DNA of 64,000 bases from UBA4971 sp900019985 (GTDB lineage Bacteria > Bacillota > SHA-98 > UBA4971). Position 1 is the first letter of the stretch, and every line of letters begins with the position of its first letter. The DNA is taken from NCBI GenBank assembly GCA_050949175.1, contig JBMNFG010000011.1, forward strand, positions 370,390-434,389. The letters are read 5' to 3'. Positions 50,136 through 59,196 of this stretch are shown one piece after another. The notes under the pieces were generated by a model. That model did no database searches. It was not told the origin of the DNA and saw only the letters and a program-made list of their open reading frames with translations. Made by a program: the position numbers and the translations under genes.

Positions 50136-51305
50136 TTACGATACCTTCTGTTCTTTACTCATAAGCAGTGTCACTGCAAATATTGCCAGAGCGAATCCGA
50201 GCTGGACAAGCATGCTGCCGAAGACAGGACGTAGATAGTCCCCAAAAGTCGCGGAAAGCTCGCTGATGCCGTTGTTTGCCAGGACGTACCAGTATGACGG
50301 CAGGAACTTGGCAACAGCCAGCACAGACTTGCTCATGATTGATTGAGGCACGAATACTCCTCCCAGGAGACTCATGCCAAGGGCGATCACGTTCGTCGCT
50401 CCCATTTGTGCACCGGTGCTCTTTACGAAGCTGCCAATGAGAAAACCAATGGACGTACATACAACAGCAAACACCAGTGTATTCAGGAGGTACAGGCCGG
50501 TGAGATCCGAAGACAGCAGGGTATCGCTGTGCAAGACGAAACTGCCGAGAACCAGCATCCCCCAGCAACCCAGTGCAAACACTCCATGACCCGCTGCAAG
50601 CTGCAGATTCATGCTCCTTTTGGGCAGAGGGGCGCAGAGGTTTCTCATGTACAGATCCTTTTCGTTAAAAGTAATCATGACCGAGCTTACGCCTGTTATG
50701 ATCATGGCAAGCAAAGCGTACGCACAGTATTGGTAGTAATAGGATTCAGGCGGCGGGCTGCCATCGTTGCCAGCACCTGAAGACATAATTGTCACGGGTA
50801 TGTCTGAAGCTAAGTCAGCCATAGCAGCTGAAACCAAGCTTGCCTCGTCCTCTTCACCGCCGTACAGCCTATGGAGCCTTACCGCGTTAAAGAATCTATC
50901 AATACTCATGTCCACGTAGTGGCTGCTGGTGGAATCAGGCACGATCACCTTTTGAATCGCGGCATCCTCCCCTGCCGTAAAGGCATCTGAAAAGCCGGGC
51001 GGGATGATTGCTATATACTCCACCTTGCGGTAGAAGAGCGCATCCTGAAGCTTTTCCTCGTCATCAGGATACGGTATCACTCTGGCGGTCTTGCCGAGAT
51101 AATCGACTAAGCCCCGCGCAAGCTGACTGTCACCGTCCCTGTTAATCACAGCAATAGGAGTCTTCGTCGGCTCAAACTTATCCGCTGCCGTCTTCGGCGC
51201 AATGGAGGAGAAGAGTATTGCAAGGCTCATGAAGATGCCGAGGCTGATCGCCAAAAATGTGGCGGAGCCGCGCATAACCTTGAAGTAAGCCTTAAAGACT
51301 TGCAT
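50136..51305 (-). CDS. ABC-2 type permease (second subunit)
   Basis: A 389-aa membrane protein with one N-terminal helix (FLAISLGIFMSLAILFSSIAP), a large extracytoplasmic domain (about 40-200) and five or six C-terminal helices. This is the ABC2_membrane_3/NatB-like layout. It overlaps the previous permease gene by 14 nt, showing translational coupling. Together with its neighbours it should form an exporter; substrates of such systems range from Na+ to peptides and lipids. Confidence 0.85.
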   Translation of the reverse strand: MQVFKAYFKVMRGSATFLAISLGIFMSLAILFSSIAPKTAADKFEPTKTPIAVINRDGDSQLARGLVDYLGKTARVIPYPDDEEKLQDALFYRKVEYIAIIPPGFSDAFTAGEDAAIQKVIVPDSTSSHYVDMSIDRFFNAVRLHRLYGGEEDEASLVSAAMADLASDIPVTIMSSGAGNDGSPPPESYYYQYCAYALLAMIITGVSSVMITFNEKDLYMRNLCAPLPKRSMNLQLAAGHGVFALGCWGMLVLGSFVLHSDTLLSSDLTGLYLLNTLVFAVVCTSIGFLIGSFVKSTGAQMGATNVIALGMSLLGGVFVPQSIMSKSVLAVAKFLPSYWYVLANNGISELSATFGDYLRPVFGSMLVQLGFALAIFAVTLLMSKEQKVS

Positions 51306-52434
51306 ACCTCTCCCTCCTTAGATGCACAAAACTTATCCCGCACATAACGGCCGAAATCAAAAACAGCATCCCGATGTTTATAAAAAACCGCCTGTGGGTA
51401 TCAAACACATACAGGCTGTAGAACGCATCCGATATCAGAGCCGCAGGATTGATATAGGCAAGGACAGGCGCATTTCGCGCCACAACCTCCTTCATGTCGA
51501 CCCACATCAAGCCTGCCAGGAAGCTCATGAGCATGCTGCTCCCGATGAGGATCCCAGTCTTCACAGACTCGGAGGTCCTGATAAACGTCCCGATGAAGTT
51601 CCCGAAGGAGACACCTGCGACGCATCCTGCCACACATGTCAACAGCACGTAGCCTATTTGGCTTCCGAAGCTGATTCCAAGTACGAATGCCAGGTACGCA
51701 ATGAGAACCAGCACCTCAAGAAAACTGATTGCGAAGGCTGCCAAAGAATCAGATAATACCACATACAGCTTGTGCGTAGGTGCAACACTCCGCCTTGCAC
51801 CTTGCGGGGATTGATCAGCCTGAACGTCTATGGTGTTTCGCAACCCCCAGAACGCGCTGTACAGGCAAGCCATTGCAATCAGCGCATAGAAGTGGCCGAG
51901 CATTGTGTCAGGTACAGCATCTGAAAAGGATATTTGCTGAGTGTAGGTCTTCCGGTCCTGTATGTCTCCGATCAGCTGCCAGACGGCGCCCGGGTTCTTC
52001 GAGATTATGCTTGAGACGGTGTTAACCGTATGTACATACTCCTCCAAAATCGATTTGAGTATGCTTTGATTGAGTCCGGACTGTTTCACCGTGAGCCCTA
52101 TCTCATCTCCGACAGTGATTATCCCTGCTACACTGCCTTCTTCCAGCAACCTGCCTGCCTCGTCCTCATCTGCCAAGGTCAAGTCAAGCAGTTGATTTTT
52201 GCCTTCTCTAGATAACGACTCCAGCACCTGTCGGAATTGAGTATTCCTGCGATAGGCCTCGTTGTCGACGACGGCCGCTTTGATTGGTTCGAACCCTTCC
52301 AGCTCTGTGGTGAGGTGGCCGAAGGCGAAGTAAAAGAAAGTCGCAAGCACTATGGGGAAGAGCAGAGTCCAGAAGACGAGCTCCTTATCGCGTATCAGGC
52401 ATTTCAGACGGTAGCTGAATACATGCATAAACAC
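51292..52434 (-). CDS. ABC-2 type permease (first subunit)
   Basis: A protein of about 380 aa with the same layout as the following permease: helix LVFWTLLFPIVLATFFYFAFG, an extracytoplasmic region, then a C-terminal helical bundle with LIGSSMLMSFLAGLMWVDMKEV. Start choice: GGGGAGGGG lies 8 nt before GTG 52434; ATG 52428 and GTG 52443 are in the same frame and also possible. It sits 18 nt after the ATPase gene. Confidence 0.82.
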   Translation of the reverse strand: MFMHVFSYRLKCLIRDKELVFWTLLFPIVLATFFYFAFGHLTTELEGFEPIKAAVVDNEAYRRNTQFRQVLESLSREGKNQLLDLTLADEDEAGRLLEEGSVAGIITVGDEIGLTVKQSGLNQSILKSILEEYVHTVNTVSSIISKNPGAVWQLIGDIQDRKTYTQQISFSDAVPDTMLGHFYALIAMACLYSAFWGLRNTIDVQADQSPQGARRSVAPTHKLYVVLSDSLAAFAISFLEVLVLIAYLAFVLGISFGSQIGYVLLTCVAGCVAGVSFGNFIGTFIRTSESVKTGILIGSSMLMSFLAGLMWVDMKEVVARNAPVLAYINPAALISDAFYSLYVFDTHRRFFINIGMLFLISAVMCGISFVHLRRERYASL

Positions 52435-52451
52435 GCCTTTCACCCCTCCCC

Positions 52452-53393
52452 TCAGTCCCTGAGTTCCCTGCCGGTCATCTCGAGGAATACGTCGTTTAGG
52501 GTGGGCTGCGCTGTGAACACTCTGTTGAAGGAGGTATTGCGTGATTTTAAGTAGTCAAGCAGGTTTAACAGATTATGCTCGCCGTTGTCGTAGCTGACTA
52601 AGAGACGGCCGTCAGACTCAGAGTAGTGTGCTCGCACCACATGGGGCAGCTGCCGGATTCGCTCGAGGTCAGCCGGATCCAGTGCGTACATTTCTATGGT
52701 GATCGTCTCTCCGCGATCGATCATGGCTTTAAGCTCTTCGGCAGTGCCGTCAGCCAGTGTCTTTCCTTTATCCATAATGACGATGCGGGTGCAGAGCTGC
52801 TCTACTTCCTCCATGTAGTGTGAAGTATACACGACTGTTGCGCCTTGCCGATTGAGCTCGCGAATCCCTTCGAGGATGTTGTTTCTGCTCTGGGGGTCCA
52901 CTCCGACAGTGGGTTCGTCGAAGATGAGGAGCTTCGGCTTGTGGGCTATTCCGCACGCAATGTTTAACCTGCGTAAAAGCCCTCCGGAGAGCTTCTTGGG
53001 GTAGAACTTGCGGAATTCGCCGAGCCCCACGAAATCGATGGCTTCTTGGACCAACCGGCGGCGAGTCGCGGGATCTTTCACGTACAGCCCGCAGAAGTAG
53101 TCGATGTTCTCATCTACCCTTAGCTCGTTGAAGACAGCTACGTTCTGCATGACAATACCGATGTTTCGCTTGCGGTCATAGGCGTCCGGCGTCATAGGCT
53201 TTCCGAACACCTCGACAGTGCCTTTGTCGTACTTTAGAAGCGCCAGGATGCAGTTGATGGAGGTGGTCTTCCCTGATCCGTTAGGCCCGAGCAAGCCGAC
53301 GATCTCGCCTTCTGGTACCTGAAGATTGAAATGATCCAGTGCAACCAGATCTCCATATCTCTTGACCAGGTCCTGCACATTGATCATCACCAT
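52452..53393 (-). CDS. ABC transporter ATPase (NatA/DRR-like)
   Basis: A 313-aa ATPase; ATG 53393 follows GGAGGA, and the 34 upstream codons have no ribosome site. Walker A GPNGSGKTT, signature KLSGGLLRRLNIA, Walker B LLIFDEPTVGVD, H-loop YTSHYMEEVE. The C-terminal DUF4162-like tail is typical of ABC-2 exporters. It powers the two permeases encoded next. It is the first gene of the ABC-dppA operon. Confidence 0.9.
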   Translation of the reverse strand: MVMINVQDLVKRYGDLVALDHFNLQVPEGEIVGLLGPNGSGKTTSINCILALLKYDKGTVEVFGKPMTPDAYDRKRNIGIVMQNVAVFNELRVDENIDYFCGLYVKDPATRRRLVQEAIDFVGLGEFRKFYPKKLSGGLLRRLNIACGIAHKPKLLIFDEPTVGVDPQSRNNILEGIRELNRQGATVVYTSHYMEEVEQLCTRIVIMDKGKTLADGTAEELKAMIDRGETITIEMYALDPADLERIRQLPHVVRAHYSESDGRLLVSYDNGEHNLLNLLDYLKSRNTSFNRVFTAQPTLNDVFLEMTGRELRD

Positions 53394-53701
53394 GGTTATT
53401 CCTCCTCGCTCCGCCCGGCTCCGCTTAATAAACAGCAAGCGTTGCAAAAGCACTCTAAGTTCAGGAAGTCCATTGGAGAGACGGCTTACTGACATGTAAG
53501 TCTCAAGGCGGATCGGAAACCGGTAGGGCTGGGTTCAATGCAAATAGAAGACTGCTGTAAAGATCGCTGCAACCGATAGTGCGGGTAACAAAGAGCATAG
53601 CTTCAAAGAACGCCTGAGAATTACACGGAAAGTCACAGTTACCGCAATTATAACACGAAAGAGATCCACAGGGCAGGAGTCAATTGATACAGCTTATGCA
53701 A
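53394..53701. other. Leader/spacer upstream of ABC-dppA operon
   Basis: No gene or repeat array is seen in these ~300 bp. It must hold the minus-strand promoter of the ABC operon, but I could not identify convincing boxes. Confidence 0.4.
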
Positions 53702-53743
53702 CCCTAAGAAAATGAAACCTTGCTGAACCGAAATCCAGCAAGG
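53702..53743 (-). terminator. Intrinsic terminator of the small winged-helix gene
   Basis: On the minus strand an 8-bp stem (CCTTGCTG / CAGCAAGG) with a 10-nt loop is followed by TTTCATTTTCTT, 28 nt after the stop of the 59-aa gene. Confidence 0.75.
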
Positions 53744-53771
53744 CGGAGTATTGACTCATTTAATCCTATTG

Positions 53772-53951
53772 TCACTTCTTCGCTTCCCAGAAGCACCTCT
53801 TCGGAGAGACTATCTTGCCTTCCTTTTTCAGCTTAGCCATGATCTTATCTACTTCTTTTTTATCCAGGCCTGTTGCTTCAACTACGTCCCCTGCCTTTAC
53901 AGGCTTGTCCGCGTTCTTAAAGTATTCAAGGACTACTTCATAGTTATCCAT
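53772..53951 (-). CDS. Small winged-helix-like protein, 59 aa
   Basis: ATG 53951 follows AAAGGAG by 9 nt and a terminator follows the stop. The product starts MDNYEVVLEYFKNADKPVKA and continues GDVVEATGLDKKEVDKIMAKL, a helix-turn-helix-like core, with a wing (KEGKIVSPKRCFWEAKK). Similar short proteins are common in methanogens and Clostridia, annotated as transcriptional regulators. DNA binding is inferred from the fold pattern only. Confidence 0.8.
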   Translation of the reverse strand: MDNYEVVLEYFKNADKPVKAGDVVEATGLDKKEVDKIMAKLKKEGKIVSPKRCFWEAKK

Positions 53952-54225
53952 TATCGCATCTCCTTTCTCGTTCTGGTAAGTACGATTTCCCGACCTGACT
54001 TCCCCATTCGCTTAACTTTTCAATTTTTCAAAATAGCAAGGGAACAACAAGGGAACCCGGTTCCTGCGTTGGAATTCGACGCAGGCAAGAGAACTCCTTT
54101 TCAAGCTATTTACATTTAGCCGGGTAGCAAACGTCAATGCGGGAAGCTATACAAGAACAATGAAAAACGAGCATGGAAAAGGAAGAGCAAAGACTCATAC
54201 GACTTTTCTCAGTTAGACTTACTAT

Positions 54226-54280
54226 TTGACGTCAATAACACATAGTGATAGAATATGGCTATACTACGCGATACGTAGTA
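54226..54280 (+). promoter_or_regulatory. SigA promoter and palindromic operator of the PadR operon
   Basis: TTGACG (54226-54231), 17-nt spacer, TAGAAT (54249-54254). A perfect 7-bp inverted repeat TACTACG/CGTAGTA with a 5-nt centre lies at 54262-54280, right at the expected start site. It is well placed for repression by the PadR protein of this operon. Confidence 0.75.
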
Positions 54281-54350
54281 GAGGCAAAGCGGAATCAAAC
54301 AAAAGAATTCCTGCAACTACGCAGCGGAAAACAGCAGGAGGAATGGGAAA

Positions 54351-54743
54351 ATGCAAGAGGTTTACGAGTTCTTAAAGAAATGCGGAACCTACTATCTGGC
54401 TACGGTAGAAGGTGACCAGCCCAGAGTCAGGCCCTTTGGCACGGTCAATATCTTCGAAGGGAAACTCTATATTCAGACAGGCAAGGTAAAAGACGTATCT
54501 AAGCAGCTCCAGGCAAATCCCAAAGCAGAGATCTGTGCATGCGAAAATGGAAAGTGGCTTAGAGTAACAGGTAAGCTCATAAGAGACGACAGATACGAAG
54601 CAAAGAAGAGTTTGCTCGATAAGTATCAGGAGCTTCAGTGCATGTATTCACCGGACGATGACAATACGGAAGTCCTCTACTTTGAAGATGCGATAGCTAC
54701 ATTTTACTCGTTTACCGAGGAGCCAAGGGTTATTAGGTTCTAG
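54351..54743 (+). CDS. Pyridoxamine 5'-phosphate oxidase-fold flavin protein
   Basis: A 130-aa split-beta-barrel protein, ATG after GGAGGA. YEFLKKCGTYYLATVEGDQPRVRPFGTV is the family start; KLYIQTGKVKDVSKQL and the C-terminal FYSFTEEPRVIRF complete it. Such proteins bind FMN or F420 and have diverse, mostly unknown reductase roles. It is the first gene of the PadR-controlled unit and may be the regulated effector, for example against a small aromatic or other toxic compound. Confidence 0.87.
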   Translation: MQEVYEFLKKCGTYYLATVEGDQPRVRPFGTVNIFEGKLYIQTGKVKDVSKQLQANPKAEICACENGKWLRVTGKLIRDDRYEAKKSLLDKYQELQCMYSPDDDNTEVLYFEDAIATFYSFTEEPRVIRF

Positions 54744-54785
54744 CAAACGATATCCGGGATCCATTTCCTAAGGAGGTGCTCTAAA

Positions 54786-55133
54786 CTGAAACACAGAATC
54801 CAGCAATCTCCGCTGACAGAAACTGCACTACTCGTTATGCTGGCGATGTACCAACCTAATCACGGTTATGGCGTCATGCAATTCGTGAAGGAGAAAACGA
54901 AAGGCCGGGTCGTTTTCGGACCGGGAACACTATACGGCGCCATCGATAATCTTGCGAAGAAAAAATGGATTGCTCCCTGTGCTCCCGTAGAAGGAGATCG
55001 AAAGAAAGAGTACGTCATAACTGACCTGGGGAAAGAACAGGTAAAAGCAGAGCTCAAGAGAATGAAGGAAGTCTATAACATAGGCCTGGAAATAACGGGC
55101 GAGGGAGAGACGGACAATGATCAGGGAGTTTAG
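54786..55133 (+). CDS. PadR family transcriptional regulator, apparent CTG start
   Basis: A 115-aa winged-helix regulator. The family's N terminus (KHRIQQSPLTETALLVMLAMY) is encoded only if translation starts at CTG 54786, which lies 7 nt after a perfect AGGAGGTG (54771-54778). No ATG, GTG or TTG exists in frame near that site; the first ATG (54837) would remove 17 residues of helix 1. NHGYGVMQFV and GPGTLYGAIDNLAKKKWI are PadR hallmarks. It overlaps the DUF2812 gene by 17 nt. It likely represses its own operon through the palindrome at 54262-54280. Confidence 0.88.
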   Translation: MKHRIQQSPLTETALLVMLAMYQPNHGYGVMQFVKEKTKGRVVFGPGTLYGAIDNLAKKKWIAPCAPVEGDRKKEYVITDLGKEQVKAELKRMKEVYNIGLEITGEGETDNDQGV

Positions 55134-55776
55134 GCTGTTCCTGAATCCCGTCGACGGGCTAGAAAAATGGCTTAATAGAAAAGCAAAAGAAGGGTTGAGG
55201 CTATCCAAGGTCCAAAGGTGCATCTATGAGTTCGAAAGATGTAAGCCCGGTCAGTATCAGTATGCAGTAGACTACATCGGTAATAAGTCGGATGCGGAAC
55301 GAAAGGAATATGAAAGCCTTCTCGATGAAATAGGAATCCGCTACTTTGAGAAGCCGCTGAATCTGGGGCAGTTTGCGGTAGGTAAAATCCAGTATCGCCC
55401 ATACGCTAATAAGGGTGGCAAATGGGCCACGTCGAGAGGGATGATTAACAGAGAGCTTCTTATCTTGGAAAAAAAGAATGACGGGAAACCTCTTAGCGTT
55501 TACACTAACATAGAAGACAAGATCGCAGCGTTAAGGGAAAGGAGAAAGCCTCTTTTTTATCTGATAGTTTTCGTGCTTCTCATGGGATTATATGTTTTCT
55601 TCTTCGGCAGACCGTTGTATAACATTTCCATCTTAGGGACCTGGATCAGCAGCTCTTTGGGAACCGTTATCTTATGGATCCTGCTCGGAGTTATTGCCGC
55701 CATCTCCATAGTAAGAACAGTGCAGATATCCCTATCTATAAAGTCACTGAAAGAAAAAAGAAACATACTTGAATAG
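55117..55776 (+). CDS. DUF2812 membrane protein
   Basis: A 219-aa protein. The N-terminal ~130 residues (FRLFLNPVDGLEKWLNRKAKEGLRL at the start, with YQYAVDYI) form the DUF2812 domain, which is thought to be soluble. Two helices follow (FYLIVFVLLMGLYVFFFG and TVILWILLGVIAAISIV). DUF2812 genes are commonly paired with PadR regulators, as here with a 17-nt overlap. The product may be a sensor or anti-regulator at the membrane; its biochemical role is unknown. Confidence 0.85.
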   Translation: MIREFRLFLNPVDGLEKWLNRKAKEGLRLSKVQRCIYEFERCKPGQYQYAVDYIGNKSDAERKEYESLLDEIGIRYFEKPLNLGQFAVGKIQYRPYANKGGKWATSRGMINRELLILEKKNDGKPLSVYTNIEDKIAALRERRKPLFYLIVFVLLMGLYVFFFGRPLYNISILGTWISSSLGTVILWILLGVIAAISIVRTVQISLSIKSLKEKRNILE

Positions 55777-55858
55777 GAAGTCGGCACCTGCGCTTTTCAG
55801 GTTCTTTTGGAATATACCCTAGATATGAATTTCTAAGATACTGAATGGAGGAAGCGGA

Positions 55859-56719
55859 TTGGACGAACCGATTACCGTTCGCGAAGTTGAATCGAACGAA
55901 GATATCGCCGAATTCTGGAGATACCGGGACGAATATATAACTCGAGATATTTTCCCCAATGATACGCTGGGGAAACCGTTAACCAAGGAAGACCTGGACT
56001 GGTTCCTCTCCAAGGAATACAAAGACCTCATGATGAAACTCTTCCATCGAGACGAAGACAAGGTCCGGTTTGTATTCTTCGAAAGAGATGGCAAAAAAAT
56101 TGGGTTTTGCTCCTATGTGACCTATTTTTCAGAGGACAAGAAGTGCTTTATAGTAGACTTTTGCGTATTACCTGAATTCCGGCGCCGAGGGTTCGGGAAA
56201 GCATGTTTCCGTCTTCTGAAAGAAAAGGAAACTAAGAAGGGCGCAGACTATTTTGAACTCAATATCTCAACCGAGGACAACAGGTGTTTCTGGGAATCCC
56301 TTGGTTTTGAATTCAACGGCTTTGATGAATACGGGAACATCCTGTATCAACTTAAACCGGAGCAACTTGGCGAGATAACCTATGAACTGTTCCGGATGAA
56401 AGACTTTGATCAACTAAAGCAGCTGATGGTAAGCTATAAAAAGTCAGCCGAAGGGGAGCTTATGACAGATACCGATAAGTCTTCTCTAAAAGACGCCATT
56501 GAGAACAAGGAGATCTTCTTTTTTGTGGCAAAGAGAAAAACCCGGTTGATAGGGATGTGTTTAGTAAGGCCACGGTCTACTACATGCCGGTGCGAGAAAG
56601 GTGACCCACTTGATAATCTCTATATCCTCCCGGTTTATCAAAATACAGATGTCGCAACCAACCTAGCGAAGTTTGCGTCAGATTGGTGTGAAAATCACAA
56701 GGAGATCATCTATGGCTAG
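55859..56719 (+). CDS. GNAT-family N-acetyltransferase
   Basis: A 286-aa protein with TTG start after GGAGG. The GNAT core is in the first half: VDFCVLPEFRRRGFGKACFRLL holds the acetyl-CoA loop RRRGFGKA, followed by ELNISTEDNRCFWESLGFE. The second half (about 180-286) repeats a GNAT-like pattern (FFFVAKRKTRLIGMCLVRPRS, then NLYILPVYQ) without a clear CoA loop, so it may be a degenerate second domain. Substrate unknown. Its end overlaps the RlmCD start by 8 nt. Confidence 0.82.
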   Translation: MDEPITVREVESNEDIAEFWRYRDEYITRDIFPNDTLGKPLTKEDLDWFLSKEYKDLMMKLFHRDEDKVRFVFFERDGKKIGFCSYVTYFSEDKKCFIVDFCVLPEFRRRGFGKACFRLLKEKETKKGADYFELNISTEDNRCFWESLGFEFNGFDEYGNILYQLKPEQLGEITYELFRMKDFDQLKQLMVSYKKSAEGELMTDTDKSSLKDAIENKEIFFFVAKRKTRLIGMCLVRPRSTTCRCEKGDPLDNLYILPVYQNTDVATNLAKFASDWCENHKEIIYG

Positions 56720-58091
56720 GAAACAACCTCCGGTAAAAACAGGAGATGAAGTAGTCCTCGAAATCGAAAACTATGCAAGCGAAGGTGAAGGCGTGGCTCG
56801 CATCGAGGGATTTACAGTCTTCGTCCCAGGCGCTCTCGTCGGTGAAAAGGTTGTCGCATTAATACATGTCGTTAAGAAGACATATGCCCGCGCACACCTT
56901 GTTGATGATGGGATCCGAATCGCCTCACCCGACCGCGTAGCGCCTCCCTGCCCTCTCTACCCCGACTGCGGCGGGTGCCAACTCCTTCATCTTAGCTACG
57001 AAGGGCAGCTTGCCATGAAGCGGCAAAGGGTCGTAGACGCCCTCGCGAGAATCGGCGGGCTTACCGATGTCGTAGTTCACCCTATAATCGGCATGTCAAA
57101 CCCCTGGCATTACAGGAATAAGGCCCAGTATCCCTTCGGGATGAGCAATGGCAACATCATTGCAGGGTGCTACAGGAAAGGCACACACGAGGTAGTTGAA
57201 ACCTCTGACTGCCTGATTCAACACCCCATGAATAACCGGGTAACAGAAGAAGTCAAGAGGCTCGCAAAGGAATTCGGGCTTTCAGTATATGACGAAGAAA
57301 CCCACAAGGGGCACCTGCGATATGTATTGGTAAGACGCGCATTCGGGACAGGTGAGATCTCAGTGGTCCTTGTTACCAACGGCTCCCACTTCCCGGATGG
57401 GAAGGGATTCGCCAAAAGCCTTGCATCGAAGTTCCCCGGCATTCGCAGCATCGTTCAAAACGTCAATCGCATTCGCGGTAACAAAGTGCTTGGAGACGAA
57501 AACATCGTCCTCTGGGGAGAAGACGGAATCGTTGATATCCTGGGAGACCTGCGATTCAAGATATCTGCGACCGCCTTCTATCAAGTGAACCCCGTCCAAA
57601 CCCTCGTCCTTTATCAGAAAGCAGTGGAATACGCAAGGCTCTCAGGCGAGGAGAAGGTAGTTGACATCTATTGCGGTGTGGGAACCCTGACTCTCTTCCT
57701 CGCCGAGCAGGCGCTTGAAGTCTACGGAATAGAAGCTAACAAAGATGCCATCGAAGATGCTAACGAAAACGCCAAACTCAACGGAATCACAAATGTCCGC
57801 TTCATATCAGGCCGCGCAGAGGAGGTCGTACCGGATCTGGCCAAAGAGGGAATAACCTTTGATGTGGCAGTATTAGATCCGCCGAGGACCGGCTGTCAGC
57901 CGGAAGTGTTGGAAGCGCTTGCAGACACCGGGCCGCAAAGAATCGTGTATGTCAGCTGTAATCCGAGCACCCTGGCACGGGACCTGAAGATGCTCACACT
58001 TTTGGGTTACAGGACAGAGGAAGTCCAGCCTGTAGACATGTTTCCCCATACGTACCATGTTGAGTGCGTGGTATTGATGTCGCGGCTGTAA
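56712..58091 (+). CDS. rlmCD: 23S rRNA (uracil-5-)-methyltransferase RlmCD/RumA family
   Basis: A 459-aa enzyme; ATG 56712 follows AAGGAG, and the frame upstream of it belongs to the GNAT gene. Residues 8-66 are a TRAM RNA-binding domain, followed by a [4Fe-4S] site (CPLYPDCGGC). The methyltransferase domain has VDIYCGVGTLTLFLA (SAM loop), VLDPPRTG and the catalytic Cys in VYVSCNPSTLARD. In Bacillota this family methylates U747 and U1939 of 23S rRNA to m5U. It is the last native gene before the AT-rich island. Confidence 0.92.
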   Translation: MARKQPPVKTGDEVVLEIENYASEGEGVARIEGFTVFVPGALVGEKVVALIHVVKKTYARAHLVDDGIRIASPDRVAPPCPLYPDCGGCQLLHLSYEGQLAMKRQRVVDALARIGGLTDVVVHPIIGMSNPWHYRNKAQYPFGMSNGNIIAGCYRKGTHEVVETSDCLIQHPMNNRVTEEVKRLAKEFGLSVYDEETHKGHLRYVLVRRAFGTGEISVVLVTNGSHFPDGKGFAKSLASKFPGIRSIVQNVNRIRGNKVLGDENIVLWGEDGIVDILGDLRFKISATAFYQVNPVQTLVLYQKAVEYARLSGEEKVVDIYCGVGTLTLFLAEQALEVYGIEANKDAIEDANENAKLNGITNVRFISGRAEEVVPDLAKEGITFDVAVLDPPRTGCQPEVLEALADTGPQRIVYVSCNPSTLARDLKMLTLLGYRTEEVQPVDMFPHTYHVECVVLMSRL

Positions 58092-58490
58092 GCCTTGATT
58101 TTACTGGGTTTTCGCGTTTGCATTCAACTTGTCTACTCGAGAGAAAGGGTAAAATGCGTATGTGGGAACATATCAATGGTATATTTTTGGATAATATTTG
58201 AGCCTGAAAATTGGAAGTGTTGAGTTAACAAGTTAGATAATAGCGGTTTTTATAGGGAGTTGAGTAAGCAGGATAGATGTATATTTAATGCAAGTACACT
58301 TATCTCTTGAAAGGGCTTTATTATAAAAAAGCGTAAAATGTTGAAATTGTTCGTTTCTTTGCATATAATAAAAATTGGAATTTTATGTGCTGCAAGATAT
58401 TCATAATGGATTACTTAACAAAAAACCAAGCAGCTGAAAATTGAATATATCCCCGCGCATAGTTCAAGTTTTATGCGAACAGGGGCGTAT
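58092..58490. other. AT-rich junction between chromosome backbone and foreign island
   Basis: About 400 bp with no gene. Base composition drops sharply in G+C within ~100 bp of the rlmCD stop, and runs such as TATAATAAAAATTGG appear. No tRNA or clear attachment-site repeat is visible on the left side. Confidence 0.5.
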
Positions 58491-59098
58491 TAAGAAAGCC
58501 GGGAAAATCTTGACATCATGCGGATCATTGATGAAACGCATTTGGAGTACCCGTCGTGGGGGTACCGCAAGATGACGGATCATCTGCGGGCCAACCACGG
58601 TTACACCATCAACCGAAAACGTGTCAGGCGTCTTATGCGGCTTATGGACATCATAGCCTTATTTCCAGGGCCCAACCTTAGCAAACGCTATCATGCCCAA
58701 TATGTAAGGCCTTATCTGCTTCGCAATGTGGTCATAAGCCGTCCTGATCAGGTCTGGGGCGTTGATATTACCTATCTTCCCCTCCGTAAAGGCTTTTTGT
58801 ACCTGTTTGTCATTATTGACTGGTATACCCGTGAGGTCGTGGATTACGAAATGAGCTATAGTCTAGAAAAAGGGTTCGTCTTACGTTGTTTGGAACGGGC
58901 TCTAGCCCACCGTCAACCGGAAATCATCAACTCCGATCAGGGAAGCCATTTTACTTGCCAGGCTTATCTGGATCTGCTGGCCAGTTGGGGAATCAGGGAG
59001 ATGTTAGCTTGGTTGGGCAGTGGCGATACCAAAGGATGCTGAGAAGTCTGCTGATTTGAGGATAAAAAAGATAAAAATAGAGGGGCAAAGTATAATGG
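58491..59098 (+). mobile_element. IS3-family transposase OrfB remnant (truncated, frameshifted)
   Basis: A frame opens after a stop at 58491 and reads ENLDIMRIIDETHLEYPSWGYRKMT, an IS3/IS150-type OrfB HTH-adjacent segment, but the first ~40 residues are missing. The DDE core follows: first Asp in WGVDITYLP and second Asp in NSDQGSHFT. After LASWGIR the frame is lost; the next frame continues VSLVGQWRYQ, similar to the usual VGQGRYQDN, before decaying. The catalytic Glu is absent. It is G+C-richer than the island that follows. No terminal inverted repeats were found. Confidence 0.8.
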
Positions 59099-59196
59099 CA
59101 AAAGTTGAACAACTTTATCTTTGTTTTTCACATTGACGGTTTTTCTCTTGTATCTCAGCCTCTCTTTATATTTATTTAACGGGGAAGGGTGAAGAT

